Shown here piece after piece: positions 28,501 through 39,700 of a DNA stretch of 64,000 bases. Origin of the DNA: Atherinomorus stipes (taxonomy: Eukaryota > Chordata > Actinopteri > Atheriniformes > Atherinidae). Within the stretch, counting starts at the first letter, position 1; each line of letters opens with the position of its first letter. The position numbers and the translations under genes are program-made. Under the pieces are notes generated by a model. It was not told where the DNA came from. It did not search any database and saw only the letters and a program-made list of their open reading frames with translations. Where the stretch lies: the NCBI GenBank assembly GCA_023101725.1, contig JALJCO010007877.1, forward strand, positions 434,001-498,000, given 5' to 3'.

Positions 28501-31500
28501 ACAGGAACAAGAACATGTGCAACAGTTAGGGGTGGGAAAGGCAGCAACTGATTCTGCTTAGTTTGTGTGAAAGTCATTTTGCGGGCTTCCCCCCCCAGTC
28601 ATCTTCCCGAGCTTAGGCTGACCTTTGAGATTATTAATAGCTTCCATCTATGTAACCGTGTTCCACTGCACCCGAACTCTCTTCCTTACTCCTAATTCAG
28701 TCATCTTTGATCTGATTTTTTTCTGGTAAGTGCCATACCGGTTTTCTGATCCAAAGTCGTACCATTGCCATTTTTGGTTACAAATAATGAGCTTTATGTA
28801 AATAAAATGGATGTATGAAGCTAAATTCTCCAGAATTCACATGCATGGTAAATTTGCAGGTCTTCTTCATCTTATTTACACTGGACATGCTTTAATTATT
28901 TGGTCGACTTGTCCAGTTACTTTTGGGGTCGCACATTAAGAAATGAGTTATAAACCCATATAAATACTTTATTATTTAAAATGCATTTTTTGGGTACAGA
29001 GAATCAAAGCATTCAGTCTAGATTTTCAAGGCTCTGTAACCATGGTAACCTACTGGAATGGATGCTGCAGTCATCCCCCCGGCAACACCTGTCAGGAAAC
29101 GTCCGAGGTGGAGCATCCACAAGTCCACAGCTCCCCCCATCAGCATATACCTAAAGCACAAATATTACCAGATTTATCATATTATTTATCATTATCATAT
29201 TATAAATTATTACTATATTGGATTTTCCTTCATGGGATTGATAAAGTATTTTTCATATCATATAATATCACACAAACCAGACAGTAAGAAATACAGTAAA
29301 TGCTAAGCATAGAGAATCATAATCTGTAAATATGGACAATGAGGAAAACATAAACCCTATCTTTCCAGAATTATTGGTACCCCTGAGTTGTAAGCAAAGA
29401 TTTTAGAACAATAAGATATAAATTCTGTGAGATTGTGATAAATTGAAGTTATTCAACCAGAACAAAAAAGTTCCAACAGCAAAAACAGATAATGTGAATT
29501 AAAAAGTATTAACAACAACTGCAGCCTCGATAGATTAATGGCAACCTTGACTCTTCCTTGGCTAACTTGACCAACAGTCCACAAATGTTTCTTTTGACCA
29601 TCATAAAACTTTCGGTTCCTGTCTGGTGACAGTTTCTGCCACTTCTTTGCTGCTTCCTCGAAGTTAGCAGGTTCTCAGCTTCAAAGGTTAAAAGGTTTTC
29701 ATTTCTGACTTGTTACTGGCAAGTATAAAACAGTCTTTTCTGTTCGCACGATGTTGAGTTTTCTCACTCTGGGTGACACATTGTGCTGAGAAATACCTTG
29801 GAAACGTCTGCTTTCATCATTTATTTTATAAGTTTAATGCCTGTTCTGCAGAGGCAGCAAAACAGCAACATATTATGATGTAACCACCTCTGTATCATCA
29901 GTATTGTTTTACAATATGAGCGTCATCCCCCATTTAAGCAAACTGATACACTGATTTCCATGAGGTTTCATCTACCTGTACAGTATCATTTTGCATTTAT
30001 AATCAATGTCTTTGTCCTCTGTTTTTGTCTGTAGAACCCTGCAAGGTTCAGTGTAATACGTATATTTGAGGCTAAAACTAAGCCTGTGATCAGTTTTCTT
30101 CAAGTTTTCTTCCATCCACATCTGCCTTTTGAAAGTTTGCTCATTGAATTTTCTTTTTTAAAAAATCATGGAATCATTGGAAAAGTGTTTTTTTGCCTCT
30201 GTAATATTTAGATGATAATGAAGTTACTGTATGGTTTGAACATTTGTTGTCTGTTATTTTCATCAATAAAACGTGTTTGAAATGATTGTAAATAACTTTG
30301 TCCTGTTTTTACTTGCATTTTACACATCACAGCTTTTAAGGAAAATATTAAGTGTTAATATGCACAGTGCTGGTGAGATAAACAAGAGCTTTGTATTATA
30401 TAAAATTGTATCTTGATGATGTAATCCTTTTTTGTTGATATGATGTATTTTGTAAGTAAAATTGTAACCCTTTGACGCCTAATGTATCATCATTAATACC
30501 TACAGTTTCCAAGACCTATTGCATCACTTTATGGTAAAAACTGCTGAAAACCCTGTTGTGTGATCTGAGACTTCTGACCCCTACTAGATATCTTTTGCAC
30601 TACAACAGTTCAGACCAATATGGGAATAAACTGAACCTGTATGCAAATAAATTTTGTTTATAATTTTTTTTTTCTTCTATAAAGACTTAAAAAATGCCCA
30701 CTCATTTCTTGGGTGAGGTGTAAATGTGTTAATGAACAGCTTCATATAAGTCACTTACTCTTAATGTGGTGGTTATTTTTACAGGCGTCCAAAGCACTGC
30801 TCACATGTATTGTCTGACAGCTTCTGTTGCTGTTACTGTTCATTCTTCCTGTCTTATCAAAAAGTTGATGACATGACATAAGCCACAGTTACTGAAAGTG
30901 AAAGTGAATTGTTACCGTCTGATCAACATGTAAGTGATATTACAAAGCAGTCTGAAACTGGAGAACTCTGATGCCTCCAAAGTAACTGGAACCAGAAAAT
31001 CCACAGTTGCATTGATATGCTGAGACCCACCCAACAGTTGAAGGCACTGCTGACATCATGATGCTCAGTTTCCGTCCAACCAGGTCATTGAGCAGCATGG
31101 CCCCCAGTCCACCGGCCGCTGCTCCCAGGGAATAGATGGATCCAAACCAGGCGGCCTGCTCCGTGTCCATCCTGAGCCGAGGCTCAGCATCAGGATTCTT
31201 GAACTTTGGCAGGACAGGAGACGAGTAGACAAGGGAGTAACCGAAGCTGAAGTTCCCCAGAACAGCCGAGAACACGGCCAGGAACAGTTTGGAGTTATTA
31301 ATCTGAGAAAAATGGAAGCAGAGATGTCATAATCCAAATAGAACAATCCGCATATTAATATAATCCAGCTCCAATATATGAACACTTATAATCTCAGCTG
31401 TAAATTTCTACATCAAGATCCTAAAGATTCACAACCATTTGGTCAGTAATACATCATATTAAACCATTTTCTGCAATGACATAGAATCATAAATCAGTTG

Positions 31501-32638
31501 TGAAAGAAAATGATGAATTCGGTCAAATAAATACAGAAAAACAAAAGAAGTTTGAAAAAAGTTTTCAAACATTTATTATAAACTTACACTGAAATCGAAG
31601 TTATGAGCAGTTTAATCTCTGGAATCAAATACTTAGACATAACATTTACATGCATGCTTTTATCGGAAGTGAAATTTTTTGGTGCCCAGTCTGTGCAGAG
31701 CATTCCCTGCACAACACAGGAGAACGGTTGCACTGATATAATCATCATGATCAATAGAAAAAACTTTTGGAATGATTCCATGTGAAATTACATATTTTGT
31801 GTTACAATGTGACATGAGGAGTTTAAATTGAGGCCACATGTTGCTTTACATCTGTTTTACTCTTCCTAAAACAGTCTTGCATTAGTTACAGTCATTTAAG
31901 TTGATAAAAAAAGTATTTTTCTTGCAGTAATTTAAAGGTACAGTATGTAACAATTACTGACATCTAGTGGTAAAGATGGGTATTGCAAGAAAAGATGTTT
32001 TCTTTCAAATGACTTCATATTCCAACATTTGTGAATGTATGGTGGCTGTTAGTGGCCAAAGTTTTCCCAGACATAAATATGTTTTCATCTGTGAGTGGAT
32101 CCAGTGGTCTCAGGGGTAGCTATGAAGGTACCATCAGTAACTATTTTTTATGTCTTTTAGGTATTACTTATCCCAAATAGTCTCTAACTCCCATTAAACA
32201 AAGCTGGTACAGCAGTTTTAAAGTTCAGAGGGTTCTGATTTCACATGCATTGTTTTGTCCATTCAGGGACACTGTAATAAAAATGGTGGAACAAATATGG
32301 CAGCCTCCATATATGCACCCCCCAGCAAGTAGATGTAAATGACTCATTCTAAGAAAATAAACATATAACAGCTATTCTAGTGCAGTGATTACACATCAAT
32401 AGAAACACAGTTTTGAATTATATATCACATTTTTCTGCCATTGACATTTCATTTTTTACATACTGTACCTTTAAACAAGAGTTAAAGTACTTGTGGTTTT
32501 CTTTGTAATACTGAATCAGTCACAAGCTGACTTCACTAACCCTTTATAATATTTAAAGACTTGAATAAGAAAGCTGTTTCCAACCTTAAATCCAGATGAT
32601 GTTTCTCTTTTATTCAGCAGCGGCGTCTCTTCATCCAT
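25551..32638 (-). CDS. slc2a6: Facilitated glucose transporter GLUT6 (solute carrier family 2 member 6)
   Basis: Nine coding exons on the minus strand: 32585-32638 (ATG 32636-32638), 31031-31302, 29054-29150, 28371-28470, 27987-28180, 27694-27869, 27298-27593 and 25551-25873 (stop 25551-25553) are eight clear ones; together they give an uninterrupted 503-aa frame with matching phases, so the count is eight coding exons. Human GLUT6 has 507 aa. The protein is a 12-helix sugar porter: VGRK after TM2, PSSPR in the central loop, [17 protein letters not shown] in TM7, [15 protein letters not shown] in TM10 and PETRGRS after TM12. An NHTT glycosylation site lies in the long loop 9, typical of class III GLUTs. 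The N-terminus [10 protein letters not shown] carries an acidic dileucine signal (EETPLL) that in GLUT6 keeps the transporter in intracellular, lysosome-associated membranes. It is divergent to ptx4. Confidence 0.96.
25874..27297 (-). other. slc2a6: Last intron of slc2a6
   Basis: A 1.4-kb intron between 27298 (donor GTGAGTA on the minus strand) and 25873 (acceptor CTCCTAG). No repeat with clear ends and no credible ORF was recognised. Confidence 0.6.
29362..29800. repeat. Possible Tc1/mariner remnant in a slc2a6 intron
   Basis: Begins near TTTCCAGAATTATTGGTACCC, which resembles the terminal sequence of an abundant fish mariner-type family. The rest is too decayed to show termini or transposase. 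The surrounding intron (29151-31030) has nothing else recognisable. Confidence 0.35.
31936..32470. mobile_element. TTAA-family miniature element, copy 3 (complete)
   Basis: A 535-bp copy with ends AGGTACAGTATGTAAC and TTACATACTGTACCT, flanked by TTAA at 31932-31935 and 32471-32474. It lies in intron 1 of slc2a6, only about 115 bp from the first coding exon. It is the best uninterrupted reference for reading the insertions in copies 1 and 4. Confidence 0.87.
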
Positions 32639-33775
32639 GCTTGCAGGTCCAATAACTAGAAGCAATCTTTATCACAGCCGTTTGATTTTTGTAATCCGTT
32701 GCAGGTTTTGGTTCCCTCTGACAAGGACAAAGCATTACAGAAGTTTTAGATAAAGAATAAAAAGATAACCAGGTGGAAAGATAACTAGTTTTACCTTGTC
32801 TCCCTGAAATGTGATCACAGTTGAACCTGGAGCAACAGACTAAAGCACGTTTACTATTAAAACAGTCATATCGCTGAAGGATCTCACTATGAGCAGCGGA
32901 TCGTTGAGGGATTTCCAGAGTGGCAAAACAAAAGTTGCAGAGGCTGCATTAGAAACTACTTCTGGCAACAGGAAAACTGAAACTGAAACAAAAAAGAGTG
33001 CTCCCACAAAGAAATCTGCATGGACTGTTTAGTTCCCATGAGCCTTTGTTCTTCAGCAAACACAGAAAGGAAATAATAAAAAACATGTGAAAACTCACAC
33101 TGAGCCGAAATGAGTTCAGCTACGTTTTACATGTCAGAATAAATGTTTAAATAGCTGCAGTGTGAAAACCAGGCCAGAAAGCAGAAGGGCTGATCACTTG
33201 TATGAGTCCTGGATTGGGCCATTCACAGAGAAAGCAGAAGAAGAAGAAAACAGGACCCCCCCCCCCTCTAGCTGAATCACGGGGAAGAGGAAAGTACAGG
33301 CCGGTTCTTCCTCAGCCCACACATCATGAGATATTGTTGCATTACAAGCGCACACAGTGGAACTAACTTGCAGTCAGTACCGGAGACTTCTCACTCTTTT
33401 CTGACTGACAGGTATCTGATAGTTTGTCCCAAAGGAAGGCACTGAGAGCTTTTAATGAACAGGTAACTCACAGAGACACACTATAACACCATGATGTGTT
33501 CCCATTACCCTGCTTTTCAGTAGATACAGAGCATGAGAGTCATTTGAACAGCAAAAACTGAGGTCCTGTTAAATCCATTTACATTTCCTCTCAGCTCCCC
33601 AGTGATGTTCTGGAGAGTGTGCTCTAATCTGTGGGAGTCCTTTTTGTGTTTTGTGTGTGATCATACAGAGTGCATCAAGTCCAGCCCTTTTCAGCTGCAG
33701 CATTTCTTTCTGTTACTTCACTTCCACACTTCCAGCAAGGACCCGGTCTTCCATTTGCACCCTCTACACCCCACC
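32639..33775. promoter_or_regulatory. Shared divergent upstream region of slc2a6 and ptx4
   Basis: The ATG codons of slc2a6 (minus) and ptx4 (plus) are 1137 bp apart and point away from each other. Both promoters and leaders must lie here unless leader exons are elsewhere. There is no CpG-rich block and no convincing TATA box. A short C run and purine tract occur at about 33236-33265. The role is inferred from gene arrangement only. Confidence 0.45.
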
Positions 33776-36700
33776 ATGGGAGGTCCCCGGCTCCAGATCC
33801 TGCTTTATGTCTTTCTTTTGCAGCTTCAGGTTGTTAAGATGCAAAGAATTGATGCCATTTCCCAGAAACTACAACAACTCAGTGAACAGGTGGGTTTGAA
33901 TATAACCAGCATGTTTGTGTTGTTTTTCATTAATAGTGTCAAATTATTGCAACAGCATTTGCTGCTGATCTCATGAGCAAAATTGTGGTTCAATGCTCTG
34001 CCTACTGTACCATGTATCATTTTAGATCATGTATTGGAAAGTAGAAATTGGATTTGGATGGAGAATGTTCCATGATAACTGAAATGAACATGGCCACAAG
34101 TGCGCAGCACCACCTCTAGAAGTCTCTTTGGCTCCTCCATTCCCCTTCACTCCACTCATAAAGGTGCAGGGGATCGAAGACTCCACACCGCTGAGCCACA
34201 TCTGCCTCATAAAGAGGCCATTTGGGTTTAGAATAGTAACAAATGTTACATTCAGCTTATAGACTATAAATAAAGCAGGATTTGTTGGAATTCAGGCATA
34301 AAACAAAAGGAAACATTTAGCTTAAACTGACTTTTAAACAACTTTTTTTGTGTCTTTTTTTGTTTAAGACTGAACATTATTTTAAAACGGTTCAACAGTT
34401 TGCATATATAGTGCCTAATAAAGAAGCTTTAAGAAAAACTATTTATAATGGAGTCTAATGGAGTTTAATGGAGTGGGGACCTGGATGGATGGATGGATGG
34501 ATGGTAATGATAGAGCCTCCTCACAGCTTTGCAGCCCTTGACAGTCTATTTGTTGATCTTGGTCATTCCAGCTAATCTCAACTAATGTTTCTCACTTTTT
34601 CTTAGATGCACTCTAAAAATAAATTGGTTGATTTCAACCAATCTAGTTGATAGTTTTGTGTCCGGCCAATCTTTTGGTTGTTTTAACCAAAAGGATTGGT
34701 TAGATTACCAATATTTTGGTCAAAGTGACCAATGCTGGTTAATCAAAAAATTGGATGGATGCATTACTACCAATCAGAATGGTCAAATTAACCAATCTGT
34801 TTTAAGGGTGTGTTGATAATATCTGGTTAACAAGTTGGGATTTAAAAAAAAATTTTTTTTGGTTATACTGGTATGATACCCGAGGGTAAATTAGAGCTCT
34901 GCATTCTACCCATCTCTGTACAGCAATACTACTTAATAGCAGTGGGCTGCTACTTAAAGTGCCCGGGGAGCAGTTGGTGGGGTTAAGGACCTTGCTCAGG
35001 GGTCCACAGTGGTTCACCTAGGAGTCACATGGGGGACTCAAACCAGGGTCCTCTGCGCCAAAGCCCACGGCGCTACCACTAGGCCACCCACTTGAGCTTA
35101 TATTTGACATTTTTGCCATCACTTGTATTTGAAATACATAATTCTGGAGCTATTTTACAGACCAGTTTCTGCAACATTTGATATTATCCTTGAAACCATA
35201 CATACAGTCATCCTCAAAATTATTCATACCTCCAATGAAAGAAAATGCTTAATTCATATTAATTCACATAACAAGAAAATAAAGCAACGAGCAATAAATA
35301 AAATTTACAAGATTTTAATTTATTGAAATGAATGTTGCTTTTGAATTTTTGTTGGAAATAGTGGAGCAAAATACCTGTCAACAGGTCCGGATGTGTTTTT
35401 GAACATTACAGAAAACACCTGATTTCAGTGATTGCCTCAAAGTGTTGCTCAACAAAATTTTAGCTTTGACGCCCCATTATGCTTGTTTAGTTGTTTTATT
35501 TTCAAACCAATGTAATTATTTTTATAGAATTTTTATCTATTACTTTTGTCAATTTCAACTTATTTCACTGACAGCTGATTTTTTTTCCACCTTTAATTGG
35601 AAGGTATGAATAATTTTGAGGACGACTGTATACCCTTACATATTCATAAAAGTAGTAACATTAGCGTGTATAATGTTTTTTGAACTATGGAGTTTTCAAA
35701 ATTGTAAAAAACAACAAAAGCTTTTGACTTAGTTTTGACTCATTCTGGGGGCCAGAATATTACAAAAATCCAAATGAGATACAGTTTAAAAAAACAAACA
35801 AACAAACAAACAAACAAAATAACATAGTGTCCTATACATATCTGTGCTTGTGACAAAAATGATGGGTAATATGCAATTTTACTGAGTGGCCTCTATTGAG
35901 TTCTCCACTTTTTCAATGAAGTGAAAGTTGTAGAAGTGGTGGACAAATTGTCAAATGACTCATTTCTGAGTTTTTGTATTTGACATTGCACCAGAAAAAG
36001 AGTTTAAAGGAAAAACATTTTATACTCTTTTGTACTTAAGAACAGCCTCAAATTAGCAGAAAGTTAACCTGTTACAAAGCCATAAAAAGTCCAAAGTCAA
36101 GTGTTTCTGAACAGCTGCGATTAGTCATTCTGTCTACAGACTAAAATTTGCTGAAATGATGGAAAAACTCATGTAATGACCATTCCTGCTCATCACTGAC
36201 ATATATGATCTGTTCTTTTCTTCTCTGGACATTTTCAGTATTTCCCCAGCTTTCAAATCAGATTGCAAACAAACTCATGACATTTGTTTCTAGTTTTTTC
36301 AGTTTCAGGCAGTGACCCAGGCCCGATTGGACATGTTGGCTCTGAACCCGAAGAGGGAGTTATCCTCAGATATGCTGGAAAATCGTGTTCAGGCCCTGAG
36401 TGACCATTACCACCACATGTCGCAGGATCTGGAACACCTGAGGCTCGGCACAGAGCAGGAAACCAAAGGTCTAAGGTTAGAGTCGAGGGGTGAATGTTCA
36501 TCAGGTATGAATGTGTGTCATAGGTCAGACAGCCCAAACAAAGCCTGTATTTGGCCAGAGAAGGAAAAAAAAAAGCATATTCTTGCAACGGTCATGATAT
36601 AGACTGACATTGGTTATAATATTTCCAAAACTCGCAGACTGAGTTCTTTTTTAAAAATGAATTTATCTACTTTTCTTAGTTTCAAAAGCAGAAGCTTTTG

Positions 36701-39700
36701 CTAAGAAGCTTGCAAACAATTGTTTGTGTTGATGAAATTCTGAAATATTCAGTATACTCTGTGACATGCTTTCTGGAAAGACAGACTTTAAATTTGCATG
36801 ACAGAGTGGCAAGTTATTAATGCTTTTCCAATTATATGTTAGTCTGTATTTTTCATATGATCTTATAGCAGAACTTGGAAAATCCATAACCAAACCTTTC
36901 CTCACATTGATAATCCCAGAGGCTGGATTCGGAAGATTGACAAGAAGACCAAGAAAATGGAGGGTTTGTTGGAAAAAAACCAAAGAGAGAACTGCTGCCA
37001 CACCCAGGAACTGAAGCCTGATCCCGGTCAGGACCTTTCCAACTTGACCCTGGAGCTTCAAAGCCAAGAAGAAAAGCTGGTTGCCCTTCAAGTCCAACGG
37101 GACGAGCTGATCATTGGACTACAAGGTTTGCAGGAATCGCTGAGACAACAGGCGCTGATTGTGACCCGACTGGAGCGTCACATTAGCCAAGTCCTGCAGT
37201 GGAATGGAAGTCGGAAGGTGAAAGGGTCAGCCAGCTCCAACTTTACATCTCTGGAGTTCTCTGAAAGTCACAGGAGAAACAAGAAGCATAGAGGAGGAAC
37301 GGGATGGAGGATTCTGGACCGAGGAACCCAACCCAGACGAGAAGGAATCAGCCAAACTCATACTGATAGTCATTCATTGGCTGAACAGTATCAATATCAT
37401 AGAACAAATAAGCCTAAAGATTCAAAAGCCCAGAAGATAAGAGCTCATCTAGAGAAAAAAAGTCCAACATCCAAAAACCGGACCTCCTCCCCCTCAGTCA
37501 CAAACTCAAACATGGCCCTATCCAACTAGGCAGAAGCCCCTCCAGCCTGATGCAACTGGAATTCATAATCACACCCAGATCCAGCAACCATCATATCCTT
37601 GGAAACAATCCCATTTACAGGACCATCTGGAACCTAGCAAAGATACACCGAATACGACCATGGAGAAAGCTCTCCATCAGCCCAGGGCTGAATCTTATCA
37701 TCTCAGGACCAGTGGACGGGATGAAGGAGAGACGGACAACAAGGACATGAAAGCAGAGTCTTCAGCGATCCATGATGTCCTTCAGCTTCCTGTGAGGCAC
37801 AAGATCCCAGCACAGCCAATCCCCAGAAAGGAAGCAGTCAGTAAGTAAGGTGTCTGATGAATAAATATGTCAAAGCAGTCAGACAAGAAACAGTGTTAAG
37901 ATACAGCTTTACTTGCAGGTTTCAAAGGTCTGCTAAACAAGATTTACATTCCTTGATATAAAAAAATCAGAGCAAATGTGTACTTTAAAGGTACAGTATG
38001 TAAAAAAAAATCAAAGGTCAGTGGCAAAAAAATTTAATATTTTAAAACTGTGTTTCTATTGATGTGTAATCGCTGCACTAGAATAGCTGTTAAATGTTTA
38101 TTTTCTCAGAATGAGTCATTTATATCTACTTGCTGAGTGGTGCCCATATGGAGGCTGCCATATTTGTTCCACTATTTTTACTATGGTGTCCCTGAATGGA
38201 CAAAACAATGTGTGTGATGTGAGAACCCTCTGAACTTTAAAGGATAAGTTTCTTTTTTTTTCGACCTGCACCTTATTTTTAGGAGTTTATACGTGCATTT
38301 ACTCACCGGTAAAGTTTCTGCATCACTTTGAGTCCTCCGTAAGATGTTACATTAACTGGACATCCTGTAAAATGGCGATAACGAGGCAGCCACTATACAA
38401 GACATCATCTGCAGCAAAACTCCTTGATTTTCACCAACACTTTCAGTAGCATGAACGAACGAATATGTCCTGTGGGTCCAGATTTAGCTTTCTGTTAGTT
38501 ATCAGGGTGTTCTCCTCACTTTTCGGGACCGCGCATTCACAATGCGCGCTTCCGTAGTGCAGCTGAGAGGAGCAGTTCGCTACCCAGACAACAACAAAAA
38601 CACATTTTGCGAAACTCTAAACTCACGGGACAATAGTACTCGTTCATCCATTCATTCTACTTAAAGCATTGATGAAATTAAGGAGTTTTCCTGCAGATAT
38701 TGTCTTATATAGTGGCTCCCCCGTCTCCGCCATTTTACAGGATGTCCGGCAAACGACATATCTTCCAGGGGACTCAAAGTGATGCAGAAACTTTACTGGT
38801 GAGTAAATGCACTTAAAAACTCCCAAAAATAAGGTCCAGGTTGAAAAAAAAGAAACTTATCCTTTAAAACCGCTGTCCCAGCTTTGTTTAATGAGAGTTA
38901 TAGCACTGTTTGAGATAAGTAATGCCTTAAAAGTTATTAAAAAAAATAATAAGGGGGGAGAAAAAGAAAAAAAAAAAATAAAAAAAAAAAAATATAAAGA
39001 ATATAATATATATATTTAAAAAAAAAATAAAAAAAAAAAAAATTAAGGGGGGCGCATAAGGAAAGAAAAGTTTTTTAAGGACATTAAAATAAACTTAATT
39101 CAACAAAGTTGGTTTACTAGGAGATATTTAAAGAAAGAAAAGGAAAGGGAACGAGTATAAAAGAAATCCAAAACATTAACATAAAAACCGAAAGAGGGTT
39201 TATTTTTAGAAGAAATAAAAAACTAGGAATTAACAAAGGGGAAAATAATAGAAAAGGGAAAAAAATAATACAAAAAAAAAAACCGGGGGAGGACGAAGAA
39301 ATAATTTTTCCTTTTTAAAAACCTAGTTACTCATAGTACAGTCATAGCTACACCTGAGACCACTGGATCCACTAACAGATTAAAACATATTTATGTCTTG
39401 GAGAATTTTAGCCACTAACGGCCACCATACATTCACTACATTGCTTAGAATATGAAGTACTCATCTTTACCACTAGATGTCAGTAATTCTTACATACTGT
39501 ACCTTTAAGTGAAAATTCAGGGTGAAATGAGGCCCCAATTTCACGGAGGTTAACTGGAACTTCTGAATATTTTTCTAAGTTATGAGCCAAACAGGGAATA
39601 TACTCAAAATGAGGACTATACTTCTTTACATGTTGGTGCCATGCTTGTATTAGACTGAACATGTCCTCTCTTGCTCTGTATCTTCAGTCTGTAACGTGGA

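Larger units (their letters stand above)
33890..36302 (+). other. ptx4: Intron 1 of ptx4
   Basis: A 2.4-kb intron densely filled with repeats: a (GGAT)n tract (34483-34504), an AACCAA-rich miniature element (34609-34814), a SINE (34850-35095) and a Tc1-type miniature element (35205-35628), then an (AAAC)n tract near 35792-35818. Confidence 0.7.
37989..39504. mobile_element. TTAA-family miniature element, copy 4 (interrupted twice)
   Basis: Ends AGGTACAGTATGTAAAA and ACATACTGTACCT with flanking TTAA at 37985-37988 and 39505-39508. Compared with copies 2 and 3 it has a 623-bp element inserted at 38241-38863 and about 390 bp of unrelated purine-rich sequence at about 38937-39325. Confidence 0.85.
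37841..39687 (+). other. ptx4: Intron 3 of ptx4
   Basis: Nearly the whole intron is occupied by the interrupted TTAA-family copy 4 (37989-39504), which includes a second nested element and a purine-rich block of doubtful quality. Confidence 0.7.

Noticed and set aside
32908..32920. NF-kB-like site GGGATTTCCA between slc2a6 and ptx4
   Set aside because: A single imperfect short motif in 1.1 kb is expected by chance.
33602..33775. Upstream in-frame ATG extending ptx4 by 58 codons
   Set aside because: The downstream ATG at 33776 has a strong initiation context and is followed directly by a signal peptide; the extension would bury it.
35017..35094. Functional tRNA gene on the minus strand
   Set aside because: A and B boxes are present, but the sequence continues into a SINE body and tail, and the tRNA fold is degenerate.
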